NCBI GenBank assembly: GCA_048268845.1
Contig: JBLWUQ010000009.1
Coordinates: forward strand, 62,001 to 126,000
Length of the DNA stretch: 64,000 bases
Direction of reading: 5' to 3'
Source of the DNA: Muriiphilus sp048268845
GTDB lineage: Bacteria; Pseudomonadota; Alphaproteobacteria; Rhodobacterales; Rhodobacteraceae
In this document: positions 44,230-52,442 of the stretch, in pieces
How positions within the stretch are numbered: position 1 is the stretch's first letter
Layout: each line of letters starts with the position of its first letter
Program-made: the position numbers and the translations under genes
The notes under the pieces: generated by a model
Databases searched by the model: none
What the model was told of the DNA's origin: nothing
The model's input: only the letters and a program-made list of their open reading frames with translations

Positions 44230-45522
44230 TCAAACTTTCTCGATGCGGATCGCCACCGGTTCGGCCACCACCACGCCGGTGGCGCGCAGGCCCTCGCGCG
44301 CGGTCTCGATCTGGCTGCGGGCGCAACGGTGGGTGACGACGATCACCGGCGCAGTCTGGGCGTCGTGGCGGTATTGCCGCATCCGGTCGATCGAGATCCC
44401 CGCCTCGCCCAGAACCGACGCCACCTTGCCCAGCGCGCCGGGTTTGTCCTGAAGCTCGAGCCGGATGTAATAGGGCGCGGGCACGACGGCGCGCGCCGGC
44501 GTTGCCGCCTCGAGCAGATGCGCGGGTGCGCCGAAGGTCGGGATCGAGATGCCGCGCGCGATGTCCATGACGTCGCCCATCACCGCGCTGGCGGTCGGCC
44601 CCTCGCCCGCGCCTGCACCGCGCAACACCACCTGGCCGACGCTGTCGCCCTCGATCACCACCATGTTGGTGCCGCCCTCGAGCTGACCCAGCGGCGAGGT
44701 CGAGGGCACGAGACAGGGGCTCATCCGCTGCTCAAGCCCGCGTCCGGTCATCTGCGCCACGCCCAGGAGCTTGATCCGGTAGCCCATGTCGGCGGCCTGT
44801 TCGATGTCGCGGATCGAGATATGCTCGATCCCCTCGATCTCGACCGCGCCGAAATTGACCTGGGTGCCGAAGGCGATCGCGGCCAGCAGCGACAGCTTGT
44901 GGCCGGCGTCGATGCCGCCGACGTCAAGCTGCGGGTCGGCCTCGAGATAGCCCAGCTTGTCGGCCTCGTCGAACACCACCTCATAGGGCAGGTCGGCGTC
45001 ATACATCCGGGTCAGGATATAGTTGCAGGTGCCGTTCATCACGCCCATGACGCGGGTGATCTCGTTGCCCGCCAGCCCCTCGGTCAGCGCCTTGATCACC
45101 GGGATGCCGCCGGCCACGGCGGCCTCGAAGCGCAGCATCACGCCGGCGGCCTCGGCGGCCAGCGCCAGATCCTGCCCGTGATGCGCCAGAAGCGCCTTGT
45201 TGGCGGTCACGACATGCTTGCCGGCGGCAATCGCGGCCTCGACCGAGGCCTTGGCCGGGCCGTCCGAGCCGCCCATGAGTTCGACGAACACGTCGATATC
45301 GGCGCGCTTGGCCATCGCGACCGGATCGTCGGCCCAGTCGTAATGCGCGATCTCGACCCCGCGATCCTTGTCGCGCGAGCGCGCGCTGACGGCGGTGATC
45401 AACACCGGGCGGCCGGTGCGCTGCTCGATCAGCTTGGCGTGGCGGCGCACGATCTTGACGACGCCGACGCCGACGGTCCCGAGACCCGCGATGCCGAGGC
45501 GGAGGGGTTCGTTATGGGACAT
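44230..45522 (-). CDS. hom: Homoserine dehydrogenase
   Basis: 430 residues. NAD(P)-dependent reduction of aspartate semialdehyde to homoserine, the branch toward threonine and methionine. N-terminal GIAGLGTVGVGVVKI nucleotide loop; catalytic domain with GVMNGTCNYILTRM and LGYLEADPQLDVGGIDAGHKLSLLAAIAFG; C-terminal ACT domain (YYIRLELQDKPGALGKVASVLGEAGISIDRM) for threonine feedback control. Divergent from a LysR-type regulator across 160 bases, which contains an inverted repeat GTTTCGC/GCGAAAC (45544-45565). Confidence 0.96.
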   Translation of the reverse strand: MSHNEPLRLGIAGLGTVGVGVVKIVRRHAKLIEQRTGRPVLITAVSARSRDKDRGVEIAHYDWADDPVAMAKRADIDVFVELMGGSDGPAKASVEAAIAAGKHVVTANKALLAHHGQDLALAAEAAGVMLRFEAAVAGGIPVIKALTEGLAGNEITRVMGVMNGTCNYILTRMYDADLPYEVVFDEADKLGYLEADPQLDVGGIDAGHKLSLLAAIAFGTQVNFGAVEIEGIEHISIRDIEQAADMGYRIKLLGVAQMTGRGLEQRMSPCLVPSTSPLGQLEGGTNMVVIEGDSVGQVVLRGAGAGEGPTASAVMGDVMDIARGISIPTFGAPAHLLEAATPARAVVPAPYYIRLELQDKPGALGKVASVLGEAGISIDRMRQYRHDAQTAPVIVVTHRCARSQIETAREGLRATGVVVAEPVAIRIEKV

Positions 45523-45684
45523 GCGCGGCTCCGTTCATCGGTGGTTTCGCACCTGTTAGCGAAACGCCGGCGCGGGTGCAACGTGAGCCGTGGCCTGACG
45601 GTTGTTCACCGCGAAATTAGGGGGAGCCAATCGGCTGCGGCATGCGCTAGGGTGGAGTCGGAATAAATAGAAAACTGCGCGAAC

Positions 45685-46560
45685 ATGACTACGAATTGGG
45701 ATGATCTCAAGTATCTGCTTGCGGTTGCGCGGCAGGGGACTCTGCTGGCCGCGGCGGCGCGGCTGGGCACCAATGCCTCGACGGTATCGCGGCGGATCCA
45801 GCGGCTCGAGGCCGATGCCGGGGCAAACCTGTTGCAGCGGCAGGGCGACCGCTGGATGCCGACGCTTGAGGCGCAGGGCCTGCTTGAGATTGCCCGCACG
45901 CTCGAGGTCGAGATGACCACGGCCGAGCGCGACCTCGCCAGCCATGGCGAGCGGCCGACCGGGCGGGTCATCCTCAACAGCTTTCCATTGGTGCATACGC
46001 TGGTGCTTGCCGCCAATGTCGGCGCGTTCTTCGAACAGTTTCCCGAGCTTGATCTGGAACTGGAATACTCGCCCCGCCCACTCAGCCTGGCGCGGGGCGA
46101 GGCCGATCTGTCGATCCGCGAATTCGAGCCGACCGAGGGCAAGCTGGTGAAAAGCCGGATCGCCTCGGCCTGGGTCGGTCCATACCAGTTGCCAAAGGCG
46201 CCGCCGACAACGCGCTGGGTCGGGCTTACGCGGGCGTTCGAGCAAAGCATCCCGATGCTGCGGGCGCATGACGTTTTCGCGGGCGCCCCGGCGTTGCGCT
46301 GCCCCTCGACCAGGGCGCAGGCGGTCGCGATGGTGTCCTCGGGGATGCCCGGCATGCTGCCCACATGCGCCGCCCGGTTGTATCCGGAGCTGCTTCCGTG
46401 TGACATTCTGGGCGGGTTTACCGAGCATCCGATCTGGATGGTCTACCACGAAAGCAAACGTGGAGATCCAAAGGTAATCAGCACGATCAAATGGTTACGG
46501 GATGTTTTCCCGTCTTCGAGCCGCTGCCTCTGCGGCCTCTGCGCCCGCCCCGAGATGTGA
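45685..46560 (+). CDS. LysR-type transcriptional regulator
   Basis: 291 residues. N-terminal winged helix-turn-helix: WDDLKYLLAVARQGTLLAAAARLGTNASTVSRRIQRLEADAGANLLQRQGDRWMPT. The effector domain begins near RPTGRVILNSFPLVHTLVLAANVGAF and is of the LysR substrate-binding type. Odd detail: the last dozen residues hold three cysteines (281, 283, 286), which may be a metal or redox site or simply a variable tail. Divergence from hom suggests, but does not prove, that hom is a target. Confidence 0.88.
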   Translation: MTTNWDDLKYLLAVARQGTLLAAAARLGTNASTVSRRIQRLEADAGANLLQRQGDRWMPTLEAQGLLEIARTLEVEMTTAERDLASHGERPTGRVILNSFPLVHTLVLAANVGAFFEQFPELDLELEYSPRPLSLARGEADLSIREFEPTEGKLVKSRIASAWVGPYQLPKAPPTTRWVGLTRAFEQSIPMLRAHDVFAGAPALRCPSTRAQAVAMVSSGMPGMLPTCAARLYPELLPCDILGGFTEHPIWMVYHESKRGDPKVISTIKWLRDVFPSSSRCLCGLCARPEM

Positions 46561-46561
46561 A

Positions 46562-46598
46562 TTTGCGTTTTCGCAAACCCGACTTCACACTCGTGAAG
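46562..46598 (+). promoter_or_regulatory. Two inverted repeats between the LysR gene and the small membrane gene
   Basis: TTTGCG-tttt-CGCAAA (46562-46577) and CTTCAC-actc-GTGAAG (46583-46598), each with 6-bp arms and a 4-base loop, stand in tandem right after the LysR stop codon and 75-100 bases before the next start. They could be an operator pair or a weak terminator; the matched spacing (both 6-4-6) favours protein binding sites. Confidence 0.5.
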
Positions 46599-46671
46599 GT
46601 TGTATCCCCTGCCGGTATGATGGTTAGTATCGGGTAACAGTGGGGGCAACCGCTGACGTAGGAGGCAGACA

Positions 46672-47067
46672 ATGTTGGGCGTCATTTCCCAGACCGGCAC
46701 TGCGGCGCGCGTGTCGCTTGGATCCTTTTCCATCCTGATCGCCTTGGGCGGGTTGGCGCCGGGGGCCTTGCCGCCCGAGTTCGCGCATTTCGCACCCGAT
46801 CTCGAAACCGCGTCGATCTGGACGGTGAACGCCTATTTCGCCAGCGACGTGCTGCTGCTGCTGTCAGGCATCAAGCTGATGTTCGGCTATTGCACCAAGT
46901 GCGTCACGGCTCTGTCGGTGGTCTTGCTTGCGTTCAACGCCTATCTGATCGCCGCCGGGTTCGTCGTGCCGATGTGGACGATCCTTCTGGCCGCAGCGAT
47001 CTGCGCCGGGATCCTTCTCTATACCTACGCGCCGAAATTGCGCTGGGATCTGAAACAGCCGATCTAA
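46672..47067 (+). CDS. Small hypothetical membrane protein
   Basis: 131 residues. About four hydrophobic stretches: SLGSFSILIALGGLAPG, VNAYFASDVLLLLSGIKLMFG, VTALSVVLLAFNAYLIAAGFVV and WTILLAAAICAGILLYTY. One CTKC pair (YCTKCVTA) sits at the cytoplasmic or membrane edge between segments two and three. AGGAGG six bases before the ATG gives a strong ribosome site, which supports the gene. I do not recognise the family; the layout somewhat recalls DoxX-like small proteins, without certainty. Confidence 0.75.
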   Translation: MLGVISQTGTAARVSLGSFSILIALGGLAPGALPPEFAHFAPDLETASIWTVNAYFASDVLLLLSGIKLMFGYCTKCVTALSVVLLAFNAYLIAAGFVVPMWTILLAAAICAGILLYTYAPKLRWDLKQPI

Positions 47068-47078
47068 AGCCCTTTGAT

Positions 47079-47094
47079 CTGAACATCCGTTCAG
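47079..47094 (+). promoter_or_regulatory. Probable TetR operator
   Basis: CTGAAC-atcc-GTTCAG, perfect 6-bp arms, ends 13 bases before the regulator ATG. Position and dyad symmetry are those of an autorepression site for a TetR-family dimer. It also lies immediately downstream of the small membrane gene. Confidence 0.65.
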
Positions 47095-47107
47095 TTAATC
47101 AGAGGGT

Positions 47108-47695
47108 ATGGCACGCAAATCAGGCTCCCACGCCGACATCACCGGCCCGAAGGTGCGCGACGCAGCCGAGAGGCTCTTTGCGCGCCACGGCTATGCGGCG
47201 GTGTCGATGCGCCAGATCGCCTCCGAGGTCGGGGTGCAGGCCGGCGCGCTTTACCTCTACACCAAGGACAAGCAAAGCCTGCTGTTCGACCTGATGCAAA
47301 GCCATCTCGAGGCGTTGATGACCGCATGGCTGGCCGAGCCGCGCGGCGACACGCCGGGCGAGCGGCTCGAGGCCTTCACCCGCTTTCACATCCGCCACCA
47401 CCTTGACCGGCCCGACGCGGTGTTCATCGCCTACATGGAGTTGCGCAACCTCGACCCGGCCAATTTCCGTGTCATCGAAGCCCTGCGCAAACGCTATGAG
47501 GACGTGCTCGAGGACATCCTGCGCGACGGCGCCGAGGCCGGGGTGTTCGCGGTGCCCGATACCAAGCTGACCACGATGGCGCTGATCGGGATGCTGACCG
47601 GCGTCAACATCTGGTATCGCGCCAGCGGACGGCTCAGCCGCGACCGGGTCGAGGACCTCTATTGCGAGATGGTGCAGAAGGCGGTCGGGACCTGA
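47108..47695 (+). CDS. TetR/AcrR family transcriptional regulator
   Basis: 195 residues. The N-terminal helix-turn-helix is VRDAAERLFARHGYAAVSMRQIASEVGVQAGALYLYTKDKQSLLFDLMQSH, classical TetR. The ligand domain includes FIRHHLDRPDAVFIAYMELRNLD, a pattern found in acyl-CoA-responsive members of the family (FadR/PsrA-like), so a CoA ester ligand is possible. A palindrome just before the start is a likely self-operator. Confidence 0.9.
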   Translation: MARKSGSHADITGPKVRDAAERLFARHGYAAVSMRQIASEVGVQAGALYLYTKDKQSLLFDLMQSHLEALMTAWLAEPRGDTPGERLEAFTRFHIRHHLDRPDAVFIAYMELRNLDPANFRVIEALRKRYEDVLEDILRDGAEAGVFAVPDTKLTTMALIGMLTGVNIWYRASGRLSRDRVEDLYCEMVQKAVGT

Positions 47696-47798
47696 GGCGG
47701 GTCGTGCCGTTGTAAACCTCTGGTGAAAAGCAAAAATCGGGGTGGCAGGTGCCGGCAGGCTTGGCTACAACATGCCGGACGTTTCACGGAGGCGGCAG

Positions 47799-48122
47799 AT
47801 GGCCCGGATCACCTATATCGAGCATGACGGCACCGAGCATGTCGTCGACGTGCCCAGCGGCCTGACGGTCATGGAAGGCGCGCGCGACAACGGCATTCCC
47901 GGCATCGAGGCCGATTGCGGCGGCGCCTGCGCCTGTTCGACCTGCCATGTCTATGTCGCCGAGGATTGGGTCGACAAGCTGCCGTCGAAAGAGGCGATGG
48001 AAGAGGACATGCTTGACTTCGCGTTCGAGCCGAACCCGGTCCGCTCGCGCCTGACCTGCCAGTTGAAGGTGTCGGACGCGCTGGACGGGCTGGTGGTGCA
48101 GATGCCGGAAAAGCAGATCTGA
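47799..48122 (+). CDS. Adrenodoxin-type 2Fe-2S ferredoxin
   Basis: 107 residues. Cluster ligands C40, C46, C49 and C87 in the C-x5-C-x2-C...C pattern (ADCGGACACSTCHVYV; LTCQLKV), plus the acidic EEDMLDFAFEPNPVRSRL segment used for partner docking in adrenodoxin-type proteins. Typical partners are P450s, Fe-S cluster assembly or a ferredoxin reductase. GGAGG lies about seven bases before the ATG, excluding the longer upstream frame. Converges with the DUF2484 pair. Confidence 0.94.
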   Translation: MARITYIEHDGTEHVVDVPSGLTVMEGARDNGIPGIEADCGGACACSTCHVYVAEDWVDKLPSKEAMEEDMLDFAFEPNPVRSRLTCQLKVSDALDGLVVQMPEKQI

Positions 48123-48128
48123 CCCCGC

Positions 48129-48386
48129 TCAGATCCCGTCGGTGCGCCGCAACCCGCGAAACCAGCGCATAAGATAGATCACCGGCCAGCGCAGCACGCT
48201 CATCCCGGCCGCCAGCACCACGAAGCCGATCAGCGGGCCCATCTGCCACGTCACCCAGCCGACAATCGGGATGCCGACCGCGATCAGCACCCAGGCCGCC
48301 GGCCAGTGCTGGCGCCTTGAGGGAAACATCGCGATCAGGTTGGCGATGACCGCCCAGCCGCAGGCGGCAACAAGCGAACCCGTCAT
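48129..48386 (-). CDS. DUF2484 small membrane protein (distal copy)
   Basis: 85 residues with two to three membrane segments (AACGWAVIANLIAMFPS; WVLIAVGIPIVGWVTW; GFVVLAAGMSVLRW). DUF2484 proteins are found next to murC/murB in Rhodobacterales and are often mislabelled as Mur ligases only because of that position. The ATG overlaps the previous copy's stop by four bases (ATGA). Function unknown; link to the cell envelope is from context alone. Confidence 0.8.
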   Translation of the reverse strand: MTGSLVAACGWAVIANLIAMFPSRRQHWPAAWVLIAVGIPIVGWVTWQMGPLIGFVVLAAGMSVLRWPVIYLMRWFRGLRRTDGI

Positions 48387-48637
48387 CGCGGCACCCGGGG
48401 ATTGCGCCCGCGCGCCTTGGCGATCAGAACGCCCAGCGGGCGGCGCATCATCGACAGGAACGCGAGCAGCGCCAGCAAGGTCCAGATCCAGCCATTCTCG
48501 GCCCCGACCCAGATCATCAGGGGAATCGCGGTCAGCACCAGAACCCCGCCGGGGATCATCTGATAGCGCATCGGCAGGAACGCGGTGACGGTTCCGGCAA
48601 GCGCCCAGAGACTTGCGGCGATCAGCGACGGGGTCAT
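48383..48637 (-). CDS. DUF2484 small membrane protein (proximal copy)
   Basis: 84 residues, two to three hydrophobic segments (IAASLWALAGTVTAFLP; GGVLVLTAIPLMIWVGA; WTLLALLAFLSMM) and a basic tail. Same layout as the next gene: MT-SL start, a W-A near residue 11, a P-x-R at the end of the first segment, and RRP/RWP before the tail, so the two are likely a tandem duplication. Starts three bases after the murC stop. Confidence 0.8.
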   Translation of the reverse strand: MTPSLIAASLWALAGTVTAFLPMRYQMIPGGVLVLTAIPLMIWVGAENGWIWTLLALLAFLSMMRRPLGVLIAKARGRNPRVPR

Positions 48638-48640
48638 GCC

Positions 48641-50041
48641 CTACCCCTCCAACCGCTTCTGCATGCCGCGCGCCCAGGTCGAGATCGTGCCGGCCCCGAG
48701 GCAGACGACGATGTCGCCGGGCCTGGCCTCGGCGCGCACCAGGGCTTCGAGGTCGGCCTCGTTGTCGATCGCCAGCGCGTGGCGGTGGCCGTGGTCGGTG
48801 AGGGCGGCGACCAGGTCGTCGCGGCTGGCGCCTTCGATCGGGTCTTCTCCGGCGGCGAAGACCTCGGAGATGCCGATCACGTCGGCGTCGTTGAAACAGG
48901 TGCAGAAATCGTCAAACAGCGAATGCAGGCGCGAGTAGCGGTGCGGCTGGTGCACCGCGATCACCCGGCCCTTGCTGGCCTGGCGCGCGGCCTTCAGCAC
49001 GGCGGCGATCTCGACCGGGTGGTGGCCGTAATCGTCGATGATCGGCACGGTGTTCCACTCGCCCACCTTGGTAAAGCGCCGGTTGACGCCGCCGAACGCC
49101 GCCAGTGCGGTGCGGATCACGCCCGACTTCATGCCCAGATGACGCGCCACCGCCACCGCCGCCAGTGCGTTCGAGACGTTGTGATCGCCCGGCATCGGCA
49201 GGGTGCAGCCGTCGATCCGCTTGCCCTCGGCATTGAGCTCGATGTCGAACTTCGCCGCGCCATCCTCATAGCGCAGGTTGACCGCGCGCACATCGGCCTG
49301 GGCGTTGAAACCAAAGGTCACGACGCGCCGGTCCGTCAGCTTGCCGACCAGCGCCTGCACCTCGGGGTGATCGGTGCAGAGCACCGCGAGGCCATAGAAC
49401 GGGATGTTCGAGACGAAATCGAGAAAGCCCTGATGCAGCGCCTCGACGGTGCCCCAATGCTCCATATGCTCGGGGTCGATGTTGGTGACGATGGCGATGG
49501 TCGCGGGCAGGCGGTTGAAGGTGCCGTCGCTCTCGTCGGCCTCGACCACCATCCACTCGCCCTCGCCCATGCGGGCGTTCGAGCCATAGGCGTGGATCAC
49601 GCCGCCGTTGATCACCGTCGGGTCGATGCCACCGGCGACCAGCAGTTCGGCCACCAGCGTCGTCGTCGTGGTCTTGCCGTGGGTGCCGGCGACCGCGATG
49701 TTGGATTTCAGCCGCATCAGCTCGGCCAGCATCTCGGCGCGGCGCACCACCGGCAGGCCACCGGCACGGGCGGCTGCAAGCTCGGGGTTGCCGGGCTTGA
49801 TCGCGGACGAGATCACCACGACCTCGGCGCCTTCGAGGTTCTCGGCCTTCTGGCCGATGAACACCCGCGCGCCCAGCCCGGCCAGCCGCTCGGTGATCGC
49901 CGAGCTTTTCAGGTCGGACCCCTGCACGATGTAGCCCTGATTGAGCAGCACCTCGGCGATGCCCGACATGCCGATGCCGCCGATCCCGACGAAATGGATC
50001 GGCCCCATCTCGTTGGGCAGTTTCGTCTTGGCTGCGTTCAT
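48641..50041 (-). CDS. murC: UDP-N-acetylmuramate--L-alanine ligase
   Basis: 466-residue Mur ligase adding L-alanine to UDP-MurNAc. MGPIHFVGIGGIGMSGIAEVLL is the nucleotide-sugar loop, VAGTHGKTTTTTLVAELL the ATP loop, VVEADESDGTF and IDDYGHHPVEIAAVL further motifs. Full length. ATGA overlap with murG upstream. It is not followed by murB as in relatives but by two DUF2484 genes and a convergent ferredoxin. Confidence 0.98.
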   Translation of the reverse strand: MNAAKTKLPNEMGPIHFVGIGGIGMSGIAEVLLNQGYIVQGSDLKSSAITERLAGLGARVFIGQKAENLEGAEVVVISSAIKPGNPELAAARAGGLPVVRRAEMLAELMRLKSNIAVAGTHGKTTTTTLVAELLVAGGIDPTVINGGVIHAYGSNARMGEGEWMVVEADESDGTFNRLPATIAIVTNIDPEHMEHWGTVEALHQGFLDFVSNIPFYGLAVLCTDHPEVQALVGKLTDRRVVTFGFNAQADVRAVNLRYEDGAAKFDIELNAEGKRIDGCTLPMPGDHNVSNALAAVAVARHLGMKSGVIRTALAAFGGVNRRFTKVGEWNTVPIIDDYGHHPVEIAAVLKAARQASKGRVIAVHQPHRYSRLHSLFDDFCTCFNDADVIGISEVFAAGEDPIEGASRDDLVAALTDHGHRHALAIDNEADLEALVRAEARPGDIVVCLGAGTISTWARGMQKRLEG

Positions 50042-51165
50042 TCGGTTTTCCCGTTTGCCTTGGCCTTGCCCTTTGCCGCAAGCTCCTCGACCAGTGCCAC
50101 AAGGGCATCGGTCGCGTCGGGCTTGCCAAGGCTCAGGGCGGCTGCCGCCATTTGCTCGGCTCCGGCGGGATTGTCCAGCACCGCAACGATCTGCTCGGTC
50201 AGGGTGGCGGTATCGAGCCGCGATTGCGGGATCAGGATCGCCGCGCCCGCCTCGACCAGCCCGTGTGCATTGGCGCTCTGGTGGTCGCCGGTGGCGTGGG
50301 GATAGGGGATCAGGATCGCCGGCCGCCCGATCACCGTGAGGTCAGCCACGGTCGAGGCGCCGGCGCGCGCGATCACCAGTTGCGCTTCGCTGATCCGCCT
50401 GGGCACGTCGTTGAAGAACGGCTGCACCTCGGCGCGGATACCGTGGTGGTGGTAGAAGTCCTGCACCCGGTCGCCGTCCTCGTCGCGCGCCTGATGGCTG
50501 ACCGAGATATGGCGCAGCAGGCGCTCGGGCAGATCGGCGATGGCCTGCGGCACGGTGTCCGACAGCGCCTTCGCGCCCTGGCTGCCGCCGATCACGAGGA
50601 TCTGCATCGGGTACTCGCCGGGCGGGATATAGCCTGCCCCGGCCCGGTCGAGGATCGCACCGCGCACCGGGTTGCCGGTATGGACCGCATGCGCGCCCTC
50701 GGGGATCGGCGCGGTCGGCCAGGTGCCGCAGGCCAGCCGGTCGACCCGGCGCGCAAAGAAGGTGTTGACCCGGCCCAGCACGCCGTTCTGTTCGTGGATC
50801 ATCCGGGGCAGCCGCAACAGCCGCGCCGCCGCCAGCGCCGGGATCGAGGGGTAGCCGCCAAAACCGATCACCACCGCAGGACGGTCGCGCAGCATCCGCC
50901 TGACGGCGCCGATCACGCCCGCCAGAAGGCGAAACGGCACCATCGCGCGCGCCAGCACGCCGCCGCGCGCGAAGGTGGCGGACGAGACCTGCTCGATCTC
51001 GACCACATGCGGAAAGCCGCCCGTATACCGCGCGCCGCGCGCGTCGGTCGAGAGCTTCACCCGCCAGCCCCGGCGCAACATCGCCTCGGCCAGCGCCTGC
51101 GCCGGGAACATGTGCCCGCCGGTGCCACCGGCGGCGATCACGATGAGGTTGCCCGCGCCGGTCAT
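50038..51165 (-). CDS. murG: Lipid II synthase (UDP-GlcNAc transferase) MurG
   Basis: 375 residues, GT-B glycosyltransferase at the inner face of the membrane that adds GlcNAc to lipid I. N-terminal IVIAAGGTGGHMFPAQALAEAM, then GFGGYPSIPALAAARLLRLPRMIHEQNGVLGRVN; C-terminal UDP-GlcNAc domain with VIGGSQGAKALSDTVP and ARAGASTVADLTVIGRPAILIPYPHATGDHQSANA. Overlaps ftsW and murC by four bases each, forming a tight translational unit. Confidence 0.97.
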   Translation of the reverse strand: MTGAGNLIVIAAGGTGGHMFPAQALAEAMLRRGWRVKLSTDARGARYTGGFPHVVEIEQVSSATFARGGVLARAMVPFRLLAGVIGAVRRMLRDRPAVVIGFGGYPSIPALAAARLLRLPRMIHEQNGVLGRVNTFFARRVDRLACGTWPTAPIPEGAHAVHTGNPVRGAILDRAGAGYIPPGEYPMQILVIGGSQGAKALSDTVPQAIADLPERLLRHISVSHQARDEDGDRVQDFYHHHGIRAEVQPFFNDVPRRISEAQLVIARAGASTVADLTVIGRPAILIPYPHATGDHQSANAHGLVEAGAAILIPQSRLDTATLTEQIVAVLDNPAGAEQMAAAALSLGKPDATDALVALVEELAAKGKAKANGKTE

Positions 51166-52331
51166 CGCCGGTGCCTCTGGCTGAGGATGTCGCCCATGCG
51201 GCCCTGCGGCCGGGTTCGGGTAAAGGCCAGCAGCATCCCGGCGGCGATCCCGGTGGCGATCAGGGACGAGCCGCCGTAGCTGACGAATGGCAGCGTCATG
51301 CCCTTGGCGGGCAGAAGCCGCACCGCGACGCCCATGTTGATCAGCGCCTGAACCCCGATCATCGCCGCCAGCCCGGTGCCGGCCAGCCTGATGAACGTGT
51401 CACGCTCGCGCAACAGCCGGATGAAGCTGCGCACCACCACGATGCCGTAAAGCGCGATGATCAGCATCACCAAGAGCAGCCCGTATTCCTCGGCGGCCAC
51501 CGCGATGATGAAGTCGGTATGGGCATCGGGCAGCGACCATTTCACCTGCCCCTCGCCCACGCCGACGCCGAAAAACCCGCCCTCGCGGATCGCGTTGGTG
51601 GCATAGCCAAGCTGCGTGGTCGGGTCGACCTCGGGGGTCAGGAAACCGTCGATCCGGCGCGCGAAATGCTCGGAGTTCTGATAGGAGAACATGCCGCCCA
51701 TCACCACGATACCGGCAATCGCGACGATCAGCTTGTAGGGCGCACCGGCGAGGAAATACATCACCCCCCAGGCAAACAGCACCAGTGCCGCCTGCCCGAA
51801 ATCGGGCTGCATCGCGAGGAATCCGACGATCACCAGCGTCAGCACCAGCGACATCGACTTGCCCGGCGGCCCGCCGATCTCCTGACTGGCCGCCATCAGC
51901 CAGGCGACGGTGATGACGAAGACCGGCTTGAGGAACTCGGACGGTTGCAGCGAGGCGAAGCCCAGCGAATACCAGCGCACCGCGCCCTTGCCGAAATCGG
52001 TGCCAAGCGCCGGCAGCATCGCCAGCGCCGCGAAGGCAAAGAAGAACCCGATCACCGCGAGACGGCGCACCATCTGCGGCGTCATCATCGTGGTGATGAA
52101 CAGAACGACGAAGGCGATGAAGCCGAACAGCACCTGCCGTTCGACATAATAGAACGGCGCCAGCCCGTTGCGTTCGGCCAGCGGCGGCGAGGCCGCGAGG
52201 CCAAGCAACAGCCCGATCGCAAAGAGCAACAGGATCGAGGACACCGTCCATTTGTCGATTGTGCGCCACCAGCGCGGCAGAATCGGGTCCCCGTCCTGCC
52301 GCGGTGCCGCGCCATATACCATTTCGGTCAT
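51162..52331 (-). CDS. ftsW: Septal peptidoglycan polymerase FtsW (SEDS family)
   Basis: 389 residues, about ten membrane segments. SEDS glycan polymerase that works with FtsI. Signature parts are LLFAIGLLLGLAASPPLAERNG, the QPSEFLKPVFVI segment, the ALVLFAWGVMYFLAGAP stretch, and the C-terminal LLPAKGMTLPFVSYGGSSLIATGIAAGMLLAF. Its own upstream region is the recN side, so it starts a separate unit with murG and murC in this genome. Confidence 0.96.
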   Translation of the reverse strand: MTEMVYGAAPRQDGDPILPRWWRTIDKWTVSSILLLFAIGLLLGLAASPPLAERNGLAPFYYVERQVLFGFIAFVVLFITTMMTPQMVRRLAVIGFFFAFAALAMLPALGTDFGKGAVRWYSLGFASLQPSEFLKPVFVITVAWLMAASQEIGGPPGKSMSLVLTLVIVGFLAMQPDFGQAALVLFAWGVMYFLAGAPYKLIVAIAGIVVMGGMFSYQNSEHFARRIDGFLTPEVDPTTQLGYATNAIREGGFFGVGVGEGQVKWSLPDAHTDFIIAVAAEEYGLLLVMLIIALYGIVVVRSFIRLLRERDTFIRLAGTGLAAMIGVQALINMGVAVRLLPAKGMTLPFVSYGGSSLIATGIAAGMLLAFTRTRPQGRMGDILSQRHRR

Positions 52332-52442
52332 GTAAACTGCCCGATTGCTGCCTCTGCCCTGCCCGGTTTTCCGGGTCTGGCCGCAGTCTAGCCGGATTCA
52401 CCCGTTCGCGCCAGCGCTTGTTCCCGCCCGACGCGCCGAAAC

